A stretch of DNA of 5,818 nt, taken from NCBI GenBank assembly GCA_030837935.1, contig JAUQXU010000063.1, positions 1-5,818 on the forward strand. The letters are read 5' to 3'. The notes below the pieces were generated by a model. The model ran no database searches, was not told where the DNA came from, and saw only the letters and a program-made list of their open reading frames with translations. Origin of the DNA: Candidatus Brocadia sp. Lineage in GTDB: Bacteria > Planctomycetota > Brocadiia > Brocadiales > Brocadiaceae. The position numbers were made by a program, and so were the translations under genes. Shown here piece by piece: positions 1-5,352 of this stretch. Each line of letters starts with the position of its first letter. Positions within the stretch are counted from its first letter, which is position 1.

Positions 1-84
1 AGGGGAAAACAAGGGAAACGTGTAAAAGAACCGTATTTTCAGCAAAAACCCAACCTCAAATTTTAAAATGATCTCTTGGTAAGG

Positions 85-118
85 AAAAAATCGCCCTCGC
101 ACTTTTACAAAAAGTGCG
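85..118 (-). terminator. Candidate Rho-independent terminator after the TA cluster
   Basis: A perfect 9-base inverted repeat (98-106 paired with 110-118, 3-base loop) lies just downstream of the last TA remnant. On the minus strand it is followed, after 7 bases, by six T residues (85-90). The gap between stem and T-run is longer than ideal, so efficiency is uncertain. On the plus strand the same stem is followed directly by only four T residues. Its place at the end of the minus-strand TA run supports a terminator role. Confidence 0.5.
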
Positions 119-132
119 TTTTCGTTCAGACA

Positions 133-421
133 CTAATTACGCTCAAAGGAATCTGCTTCTTTAGCGATGCTTTCCGCCTCGATTTGGGAGAGCAGTTCAC
201 GAATATGATTGATATGCCCTTGCATAATTCTTTCCTTGCCGAACATCGCCGAACATCTATTTTTATCATTTATTCTATAATTGTCGGCAATTTCTAACAC
301 AGGATTGTAAGTGTCACGCACGGATCGGCTAAATCTCGTATGATTTTCTTGTCTGTTCCTTTACATCTTTGCTAAGCTTTTCATATGCCTTCCAGAACGA
401 AGGTACAGTTTTTGATCTCAT
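133..421 (-). pseudogene. Decayed HigB/RelE-like toxin, second TA pair
   Basis: The start is clear: ATG at 421 overlaps the antitoxin stop as ATGA and encodes MRSKTVPSFWKAYEKL and so on, the usual opening of a HigB/RelE-type mRNA-interferase toxin. This frame stops after 30 codons (TAG 331-329). Further toxin-like pieces continue in other frames. LADP lies at 332-321, where the family has a 'NP/DPxHPSLHF' stretch. A CVRN piece lies at 301-290. YRINDKNR lies at 279-256 and resembles the family core 'VRINDKYRAL'. GHINHIRELLSQ lies at 219-184 and resembles the C-terminal 'WIGxHxxYDxLL'. The order and the overall span (289 bases, about 96 codons) fit a full-length toxin broken by several small indels. 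The last frame stays open to a TAG at 133-135. A 10-base tandem duplication at 238-257 is one visible lesion. The family matches are from memory. The alternative is a truncated toxin fused to an unrelated small ORF (GTG at 321, 62 codons, or ATG at 225, 30 codons). Confidence 0.62.
238..257. repeat. 10-base perfect tandem duplication inside the toxin pseudogene
   Basis: The unit gccgaacatc occurs twice back to back (238-247 and 248-257). Ten is not a multiple of three, so the duplication shifts the reading frame. It falls between the RIND-like and GHxxxxxxLL-like pieces of the decayed toxin. It looks like a replication-slippage lesion. Confidence 0.85.
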
Positions 422-575
422 AACTTTCTGTAATCATAATCTTCAGCTTTACCTTCGGCTACTCTTTTCTTATACCTTTTGCAATTATTGATAATGCTGA
501 TTGTGTATCCTTGAATAAAATGTCCCATCGGTTCTCGTCTTCTAAACCTTCAATATATTCACGCAGGTGTTCCAT
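418..575 (-). pseudogene. Frameshifted small antitoxin of the second TA pair
   Basis: ATG at 575 has a good Shine-Dalgarno site and opens a short acidic protein, MEHLREYIEGLEDENRW and so on, with a W-x-x-L-F motif at residues 17-21. The frame ends at TAG 461-459 after 38 codons. The next frame continues sensibly from GCC at 459 (AEGKAEDYDYRKL) to a TGA at 420-418 that overlaps the toxin ATG. One missing base near 460 would restore a protein of about 52 residues. Small proteins with an 'ENRWDxLF...T...L' middle and an 'EG..xxxD' tail are typical partners of HigB/RelE-like toxins of the neighbouring type. This is recalled family knowledge, with no Pfam name offered. A sequencing error could produce the same picture, but the toxin next to it is also broken, so true decay is more likely. 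The 38-residue product could still be made. Confidence 0.6.
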
Positions 576-578
576 AAT

Positions 579-585
579 CCTTTCC
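579..585 (-). promoter_or_regulatory. Ribosome binding site of the second antitoxin
   Basis: On the minus strand GGAAAGG lies 3 bases before the ATG at 575, within a purine-rich run, and overlaps the 13-base gap after the ParE stop. It fixes the start of the second antitoxin. It also shows that the two TA pairs were arranged for translation from one transcript. Confidence 0.6.
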
Positions 586-588
586 TTT

Positions 589-882
589 TTATTTCAATTT
601 CTTTTTTATCCATGCAGGACTTCTGCGACAACCAAGAACTCCATATACAAGTGCTATTTTGTTCTCAACACGATAATAAACAGCAAATGGAAATCGTTTT
701 GATAACATACGATGGTATTTCCCAAAATATAAGGGATGAATGCCAGCATTGATAATCAATGAATCTATATCCGAAAAAAGGGAATCCAAAAAATATAGGC
801 CAAGCCCTTCAGCCTGTTTCTCGTAAAACCAATAACCATCTATTAAATCTTGACTCGCTGATGCAAGTATTTTGATTTTCAT
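589..882 (-). CDS. ParE/RelE-family toxin of an intact type II TA pair
   Basis: A 97-residue protein of the ParE/RelE superfamily, probably a growth-inhibiting toxin. ParE members poison DNA gyrase and RelE members cut mRNA on the ribosome; sequence alone does not tell which applies here. Diagnostic stretches are an N-terminal ASASQDLIDGYWFYEKQ helix region (7-23), GLGLYFLDSLFSDIDSL (26-42), GIHPLYFG (47-54), the basic strand RMLSKRFPFAVYYRVE (58-73) and the C-terminal VLGCRRSPAWI (82-92). Full length for the family, with no visible lesion. The start ATG (882-880) overlaps the antitoxin stop in an ATGA junction, which implies translational coupling. Immediately downstream is a second, broken TA pair. 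Regulation is expected through the antitoxin-toxin complex binding the shared promoter. Family call is confident; molecular target is open. Confidence 0.88.
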   Translation of the reverse strand: MKIKILASASQDLIDGYWFYEKQAEGLGLYFLDSLFSDIDSLIINAGIHPLYFGKYHRMLSKRFPFAVYYRVENKIALVYGVLGCRRSPAWIKKKLK

Positions 883-1097
883 GAAATCTTATTTCTTATG
901 TTTTTTTTAGCACTGTTCCAATCAATAAACCCTTCTCCTCCTTTTTTAATTCTTTCCTCTCTTTCATTCAAAACTTCTTCATGCCAAGAGGGAGACGATA
1001 TACTATCCGCTTTTCTACACAAATCATCCCAAATAGTTTCCATGGTTCGGATCTTTTCTTCAATAGACATTTTTTCCAAAGGTAAAGTAATTTCCAT
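879..1097 (-). CDS. Addiction-module antitoxin (PF09720/TIGR02574-like)
   Basis: A 72-residue acidic/basic helical protein matching the 'putative addiction module component' family: an N-terminal EITLPLEKMSIEEKIRTMETIWDDL region (2-26), a central SPSWHEEVLNEREERIKKG stretch (35-53) and the conserved FIDWNSAKKNIR end (57-68). It should bind and neutralise the ParE-like toxin encoded immediately downstream, whose ATG overlaps this gene's TGA by 4 bases. The C-terminal 'SPxWHxxVLxERExR' part is the usual toxin-wrapping segment in this family (family knowledge). No separate DNA-binding domain is evident, so any autorepression would depend on the short N-terminus or the complex. A strong AGGAGA site 9 bases upstream fixes the start. 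It is the first gene of the TA run, 125 bases after the aminotransferase stop. Confidence 0.88.
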   Translation of the reverse strand: MEITLPLEKMSIEEKIRTMETIWDDLCRKADSISSPSWHEEVLNEREERIKKGGEGFIDWNSAKKNIRNKIS

Positions 1098-1106
1098 GTT
1101 ATTTAT

Positions 1107-1112
1107 TCTCCT
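1107..1112 (-). promoter_or_regulatory. Strong ribosome binding site of the first antitoxin
   Basis: AGGAGA on the minus strand with a 9-base spacer to the ATG at 1097. It is much stronger than anything in front of the toxin, which lacks its own site and relies on the ATGA overlap. That fits antitoxin excess over toxin. Confidence 0.7.
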
Positions 1113-1118
1113 AGGTAT

Positions 1119-1186
1119 CGTTCTAAATTTTTATACAAGAGAACATCTATTTTTATTTTGTAACTGTCCGTTCTAAATATCTACAC
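1119..1186 (-). promoter_or_regulatory. TA promoter region with paired 18-base direct repeats
   Basis: Two 18-base direct repeats, 1119-1136 and 1169-1186, match at 15 of 18 positions, with the first 10 bases (cgttctaaat) identical. Their starts are exactly 50 bases apart, close to five helical turns. On the minus strand a TATAAA-like -10 element lies at the upstream edge of the copy nearer the gene (about 1130-1135), about 33 bases before the antitoxin ATG. No convincing -35 is seen at 16-18 bases. The arrangement suggests operators bracketing the TA promoter, as expected for an autorepressed module, but binding is inferred. Confidence 0.4.
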
Positions 1187-1222
1187 GGTTGTTATCTTTA
1201 TGCTTTTTCTGAAAACGATCTG

Positions 1223-2410
1223 CTAGCTACCCAAAAACTTCTCAAACCGGTCTATCCCTTTTTCGATATTCGCCATAGAGGTTGCATAGGAAATCCTGAT
1301 GTAATCATCCGCCCCAAACGGCGCGCCAGGGACAAAGGCGACAAAGGCCTTTTCGAGCAAGAGGTTTACCATATCGAAAGAATTTGCCACTGCTTGACCG
1401 GCAATCTTTCTTTGGTAAAGATCGGATACCCTGGGGAATGCGTAAAATGCGCCCTGCGGAAGCAAGCAGGAAACGCCCTTGATCTTGTTCAGCCGTTCAA
1501 CAATGTACCTTCGCCGTTTATCGAATTCTTTCACCATGAAATTCACCGAGTCCTGATTGCCTTTTAATGCCTCGACACCGGCCTTCTGGGTAACGGAATT
1601 TGCTCCTGAGGTCGTGTGGTCCTGGATATTCGTTGCCGCCTTGATGATCTCTTCAGCGCCTGCGGCATAACCAAGACGCCAGCCCGTCATGGAGTATACC
1701 TTTGAGAAACCATTTACCGTAATTACCTTCTTATAGCATTCGTCACTAAAGGTAGCGGGACAGACATGCTTTGCTCCGTCATACAAAATCTTTTCGTAAA
1801 TCTCATCGGAGATAACGTAAAGTCCTTTTTCAACCGCAAAACATACGATTTCTCTTAACTCTTTTTCCGTATAGACCATACCCGTCGGGTTACCAGGACT
1901 GTTCATGAAGAGCAATTTCGTCCTGGGCGTTATCGCTTTGGCAAGTGATTCCTTGGTTATCTTGAAATTTTCTTTGTCTGTGGTGTTCAGAAACACCGGT
2001 TTTGCTCCTGCCATGATGACCATTTCAGGATAGCTTACCCAGTACGGTGCAGGAATAATGGCCTCATCGCCTGTATCACAAAGGACAAGGACAACAGTAA
2101 GGATGGATTGTTTCGCCCCTGCAGACACCAGAATTTGGGAAGGAGTATATTTCAACTGATTGTCCTTAAGAAGCTTTTCACAAATAGCCTCTTTCAGTTC
2201 AGGTGCACCTGCGGTAGGTGTATATTTGTTGTAGCCGTCTTTGATGGCCTTGATTGCAGCATTTTTTACGTTTTCCGGTACGTCAAAATCGGGTTCTCCC
2301 GCGCCAAAACCGATTACATCTACGCCTTTTGCCGCTAGTTGTTTTGCCTTTGCCGTAATGGCAAGCGTTGCCGATGTCTTTACCTCACGAGCAATTCTTG
2401 ATAACGCCAT
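1223..2410 (-). CDS. Class Ib aspartate (possibly prephenate) aminotransferase
   Basis: A 395-residue cytosolic PLP enzyme that moves an amino group between aspartate/glutamate and 2-oxo acids. All fold-type I landmarks are present: GAGEPDF (36-42), YTPTAGAPELKEAI (63-76), PYWVSYPEM (122-130), SPGNPTG with the PLP-contacting Asn174, SDEIYE with Asp202 and Tyr205, SKVYSMTGWRLGY with the Schiff-base Lys237 and Arg245, and IRISYATS with the carboxylate-binding Arg372. Lys100 in SAGAKQ matches the lysine that recognises the distal carboxylate in Thermus-type Ib enzymes, which favours aspartate or other dicarboxylic substrates over alanine or aromatic ones. Some Ib enzymes also act on prephenate for tyrosine/phenylalanine synthesis; this is not resolved here. 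Start: ATG at 2410 is preceded by AAGGAG at 10 bases. An in-frame GTG at 2446 would place that site inside the coding region and add 12 untypical residues, so it was rejected. The gene is separated from the upstream oxidase by 164 bases and probably has its own promoter. Confidence 0.93.
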   Translation of the reverse strand: MALSRIAREVKTSATLAITAKAKQLAAKGVDVIGFGAGEPDFDVPENVKNAAIKAIKDGYNKYTPTAGAPELKEAICEKLLKDNQLKYTPSQILVSAGAKQSILTVVLVLCDTGDEAIIPAPYWVSYPEMVIMAGAKPVFLNTTDKENFKITKESLAKAITPRTKLLFMNSPGNPTGMVYTEKELREIVCFAVEKGLYVISDEIYEKILYDGAKHVCPATFSDECYKKVITVNGFSKVYSMTGWRLGYAAGAEEIIKAATNIQDHTTSGANSVTQKAGVEALKGNQDSVNFMVKEFDKRRRYIVERLNKIKGVSCLLPQGAFYAFPRVSDLYQRKIAGQAVANSFDMVNLLLEKAFVAFVPGAPFGADDYIRISYATSMANIEKGIDRFEKFLGS

Positions 2411-2420
2411 ATACAAACAT

Positions 2421-2426
2421 CTCCTT
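2421..2426 (-). promoter_or_regulatory. Shine-Dalgarno site deciding the aminotransferase start
   Basis: AAGGAG on the minus strand, 10 bases before the ATG at 2410. It argues against the longer GTG start at 2446. A weak promoter candidate lies just upstream (GTAACA, 18-base spacer, TACTAT), overlapping the palindrome taaca-tg-tgtta at 2455-2466. I hold that promoter only loosely. Confidence 0.7.
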
Positions 2427-2462
2427 ATAAAATCGTAATAGTACACTCACTGATTAACATGT

Positions 2463-2542
2463 GTTACAGGGTTGTGAGATTTCCGGTGTAAGTTGAAAAT
2501 GCGTACATTAGCACTTACAACGTAAATCTTACAACTGGTAAC
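2463..2542. repeat. 80-base nested imperfect inverted repeat between oxidase and aminotransferase genes
   Basis: Four arm pairs nest around one centre. gttac (2463-2467) pairs with gtaac (2538-2542). gttgtgagattt (2471-2482) pairs with aaatcttacaac (2524-2535), with one mismatch in 12. tgtaagt (2487-2493) pairs exactly with acttaca (2513-2519). aatg (2498-2501) pairs with catt (2506-2509) around a 4-base loop. Internal loops are small and nearly symmetrical (3/2, 4/4 and 4/3 bases). It ends 32 bases past the oxidase stop and lies 52 bases before the aminotransferase ATG. No T-run follows it in either direction, so it is not a standard Rho-independent terminator. It could be an mRNA 3'-end stabiliser, a regulatory leader or a small palindromic repeat element. 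Confidence 0.7.
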
Positions 2543-2574
2543 CCTTCGTACCTCTCCTGCTATACTTACCGAAG

Positions 2575-3978
2575 CTAACAAAACATCTTTCCTGGATTCA
2601 ATATGCCTTTGGGATCCAGGAGCTGTTTAATATTCTTCATAATTTCCAATTCTCTTGGTGGAATTTCAAGGGATAGAAAGGCCGATTTTACATTCCCAAT
2701 ACCATGCTCTCCGGAAATTGTCCCACCCACCTCCACGGTGTTGCGAAGGATTTCCTCAATCATCCTTTCTGCCAATGCCTTTTGCTTGTCCCCCTTGTCA
2801 TACATGACATTTACATGGATATTGCCGTCTCCGATATGACCAAAACTGGCAACTTTTAAGGAAGGATACCTTTTGTGAATGTCGGCTATCCTGTCTAATA
2901 TCTCTAATATCCTGCTCCGTGGAACGCATATGTCTTCGTTGATCTTGTAAGGGGCTATATTGTAAAGTGCCGGGGAAATGGCGCGTCTTACCTCCCAGAG
3001 TGCATCGCGTTCTTTAGGACTTTTTGCAGGGATAACGGTGAGTGCGCGGTTTTCTAAAACGATTTTTTCAATAAGAGACGCTTCGGCTTTAACGCTGGTC
3101 TCTTTTCCGTCAATATCGATAAGCAGCAAGGCATTTACCTCTTCAGGAATTTGAATCTCCTGCTTATATCCTTTAATACAGGTGATGCTTGATTTATCAA
3201 TAAATTCCAGCGCACGGGGCAAGAGATTGTTGAAAATAATCTGACTCGCCGATTTTACGGCATCCTGAGGTGTCGCAAAAAAAACCAGAAGGGTTTCGAT
3301 TTTTTCCGGGAGTGGCAGCAGTTTTACCGTGATCTGTGTGAAGATGCCCAGCATACCCTCGGAACCAACAAACAGACGCGTAAGATCGTAGCCTGTGACA
3401 CTCTTCAACGTCTTGCGACCCGTGTGTATGATGCTTCCGTCGGCAAGGACAACTTCCAGTGACAGGATATAATCCCGCGTAACGCCGTATTTTAAACCGG
3501 TGATTCCACCGGAACATTCGGCTACATTGCCGCCTATCGTGGAGAATGGGGCGCTGGCGGGGTCTGGTGGATAAAACAGCTTATGTTTTGCAACTTCGCT
3601 TTGTAGTGTTTGGGTGACAACTCCTGGTTCTACCGTGGCTGTCAGGTCTTCCGGGATGATTTCTACGATGCGATTCATTTGGGTGAAATCCAATACAATT
3701 CCACCTCTTACCGGTACAGCTCCACCGGTAAGCCCTGAACCTGCACCGCGGGGATAAACGGGTATTTCATGCTCATGTGCAAACTGTAATATGGTGGAGA
3801 CATGCTGGGTAGATTGCGGACGTACAACAACATCCGGTACGTATTTTTGTTTAGAGCCATCGTATGAATAACATATCCGGTCCTCGAGTATGTGAAGCAC
3901 GTTTTCCTTCCCGATGAGCCGACTCAATTCGCAGGTCAATCCGTCTGTTTTTGACTTTTTATTGGCAGTAGTATTCAT
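2575..3978 (-). CDS. glcD: GlcD-type FAD-linked oxidase (glycolate/D-lactate dehydrogenase family)
   Basis: A 467-residue flavoprotein of the VAO/PCMH superfamily, related to glycolate oxidase GlcD and bacterial D-lactate dehydrogenases. It would oxidise a D-2-hydroxy acid to the 2-oxo acid, passing electrons through FAD. FAD-binding landmarks are PVYPRGAGSGLTGGAVP (73-89), PPDPAS (137-142), STIGGNVAECSGG (146-158), YGVTRDY (164-170) and VGSEGMLGIFTQITVKLLP (204-222). The C-terminal substrate cap carries FGHIGDGNIHVNV (379-391), whose two histidines (381 and 388) sit where the family binds a metal ion, then SGEHGIG (422-428) and DPKGILNPGKMF (455-466). Length is typical and the gene is complete. 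No iron-sulfur partner (GlcF) or second flavin subunit (GlcE) is encoded in the window, so the real substrate is open: glycolate, D-lactate or another hydroxy acid. No Shine-Dalgarno site precedes ATG 3978. The symbol denotes family membership only. Confidence 0.88.
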   Translation of the reverse strand: MNTTANKKSKTDGLTCELSRLIGKENVLHILEDRICYSYDGSKQKYVPDVVVRPQSTQHVSTILQFAHEHEIPVYPRGAGSGLTGGAVPVRGGIVLDFTQMNRIVEIIPEDLTATVEPGVVTQTLQSEVAKHKLFYPPDPASAPFSTIGGNVAECSGGITGLKYGVTRDYILSLEVVLADGSIIHTGRKTLKSVTGYDLTRLFVGSEGMLGIFTQITVKLLPLPEKIETLLVFFATPQDAVKSASQIIFNNLLPRALEFIDKSSITCIKGYKQEIQIPEEVNALLLIDIDGKETSVKAEASLIEKIVLENRALTVIPAKSPKERDALWEVRRAISPALYNIAPYKINEDICVPRSRILEILDRIADIHKRYPSLKVASFGHIGDGNIHVNVMYDKGDKQKALAERMIEEILRNTVEVGGTISGEHGIGNVKSAFLSLEIPPRELEIMKNIKQLLDPKGILNPGKMFC

Positions 3979-4095
3979 AGCGCAACGTAACCGCGGATAA
4001 ACTAACCCTCTCCGTGCCTCACATGCAATGGAAAATATTAAATTTCCTATTTTATGAAAATTTTCTCCATGAAAGCTAAAGGCTTATGGACGATT

Positions 4096-4124
4096 ACTTT
4101 AGTAAATTGCGATATATAAGTCAA
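4096..4124 (-). promoter_or_regulatory. Candidate sigma70-type promoter for the FAD-linked oxidase
   Basis: On the minus strand TTGACT (4124-4119) and TAAAGT (4101-4096) are separated by 17 bases. They match the consensus at 5 of 6 and 4 of 6 positions. Transcription would begin near 4089 and leave a leader of about 110 bases before ATG 3978. It lies in the 273-base gene-free stretch 3979-4251. In the rest of that stretch I see no ORF, RNA gene or convincing terminator for mnmA, only a short gaaaattttc palindrome near 4057. Confidence 0.35.
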
Positions 4125-4251
4125 TGCTTTTCCACTCAGCCAGAAATGTCTTCGTGATGTTTTTAGGCAGGAGTAAACTTTGTCGGCTTTCGGGTTGTCC
4201 AAAGGCTCAAAAATCAATTTGCGGGGATGATAAGGGTGGTCTCAAGTGAGG

Positions 4252-5337
4252 CTAGACAGGTTTCCCGCTTTTCCTTTCAATCCATCCTCCGCCTATGACA
4301 GTGTCGTTATCATAAAAAACGACGGCTTGTCCCGGAGTAATAGCCCTTTGTGGTTCATGGAATACGACACGTACTTTATGTATTCCGCAGGGATATACGG
4401 TAGTTGGTGCCGGAATATGGTTATATCGAATCTTTGTCTGCACCTCTATTGGTGAGTGTATGGTGTCGAGAGAAATCCAGTTGAGTGTGGATGCTACCAA
4501 TTCATCTTCCATGAGTTCGTTGTCCGTACCGATCACGACGGTATTTTCCTGTGGGCTTATATCAACCACATATCTTGGTGTGCCCAGCGCAACACCAAGT
4601 CCTTTACGTTGTCCAATGGTAAAGAAAGGTATCCCCGGATGTCTTCCCAAGATATTCCCCTGGGTGTCTTTGAGAATTCCCGGAGTTATCAAACTCCCGA
4701 ACCTTTCATGTAAAAGGGCGTGATAATTATTGTCGAGGACAAAACAAATATCCTGGCTTTCTGGTTTATCCTTGGTTTTTAAATTTAAGTTCTTGGCCAG
4801 TTCACGAACAGACTCTTTGTTTATCGTACCTAAGGGAAAAAGGGTTCTTGAGAGTTGATCCTGATTTAATGAGAACAAAACATAGGATTGATCTTTACGC
4901 GAATCAGCACCCTTTTTAAGGAGATACCTCTCCTTTGACTTTTCCACCCTTGCGTAGTGTCCGGTTGCGATAAAATCAGCGTTCAGCATCCTGGCAAAAT
5001 CCAGTAACCGGCCAAATTTTAATTCCTGATTGCAGAGGATACACGGGTTAGGTGTCCTGCCATTGAGGTACTCATTACAAAAGGTGTCAATAATACGATT
5101 AAAGGCATCTTTAAAGTTTAAAACATGGAACTGGATGCCAAGCTGATCTGCTACCATGCGGGCATCGTTCGCATCCTCCAGGCTGCAGCAGGATTTTGTC
5201 TTGGTTATCGTATTTACTTTGTCGATACCCAGACGCATGAACAAGCCAATGACCTCATAGCCCTGTTCAACCAGTAAATGTGCGGCAACACTACTATCAA
5301 CACCGCCGCTCATGGCAATAACAACTTTGGTCTTCAT
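4252..5337 (-). CDS. mnmA: tRNA-specific 2-thiouridylase MnmA
   Basis: A 361-residue cytosolic enzyme that adenylates and then thiolates uridine 34 in the anticodon of tRNAs for Lys, Glu and Gln, taking sulfur from a persulfide relay. The N-terminal ATP-pyrophosphatase domain shows the PP-loop SGGVDSS (10-16), NGRTPNPCILCNQELKFG (92-109) and ATGHYAR (124-130). KDQSYVLF (148-155) and the SQDICFV segment (194-200) follow. The catalytic cysteine pair is Cys102 and Cys198. GIPFFTIGQRKGLGVALG (235-252) begins the tRNA-contacting central domain, and the beta-barrel end contains RAITPGQAVVFY (331-342) and IGGGWIE (348-354). Position 99, aspartate in the E. coli enzyme, is cysteine here. A Cys-Cys pair sits at 50-51. 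Length is normal for the family. ATG 5337 lies 15 bases after the protease stop and has no clear Shine-Dalgarno site, which suggests translational coupling to the upstream gene. Confidence 0.97.
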   Translation of the reverse strand: MKTKVVIAMSGGVDSSVAAHLLVEQGYEVIGLFMRLGIDKVNTITKTKSCCSLEDANDARMVADQLGIQFHVLNFKDAFNRIIDTFCNEYLNGRTPNPCILCNQELKFGRLLDFARMLNADFIATGHYARVEKSKERYLLKKGADSRKDQSYVLFSLNQDQLSRTLFPLGTINKESVRELAKNLNLKTKDKPESQDICFVLDNNYHALLHERFGSLITPGILKDTQGNILGRHPGIPFFTIGQRKGLGVALGTPRYVVDISPQENTVVIGTDNELMEDELVASTLNWISLDTIHSPIEVQTKIRYNHIPAPTTVYPCGIHKVRVVFHEPQRAITPGQAVVFYDNDTVIGGGWIERKSGKPV

Positions 5338-5352
5338 CTATTTAATGCTGAA

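Noticed and set aside
76..297. Plus-strand ORF of 73 codons
   Set aside because: It runs opposite the toxin remnants, starts at TTG with no ribosome site, and has no recognisable motif.
589..1097. Abortive-infection or novel defence system
   Set aside because: The proteins fit ordinary type II TA families, and no further defence gene or phage context is present in the window.
898..1176. Plus-strand ORF of 92 codons opposite the first antitoxin
   Set aside because: It is hydrophobic only because it mirrors an acidic/lysine-rich gene; no ribosome site and the antitoxin family match is strong.
1119..1186. Ends of an insertion sequence (aactgtccg-like stretch near 1162-1170)
   Set aside because: The repeats are direct, not inverted, no transposase remnant lies between or beside them, and no target duplication is visible.
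2411..2446. Longer aminotransferase start at GTG 2446
   Set aside because: It would bury the AAGGAG site (2421-2426) inside the gene and add 12 residues not seen in the family; ATG 2410 is correctly spaced from that site.
3197..3517. Minus-strand ORF of 106 codons within the FAD-linked oxidase gene
   Set aside because: It lies in a shifted frame of a well-supported gene and has low-complexity, unfamily-like content.
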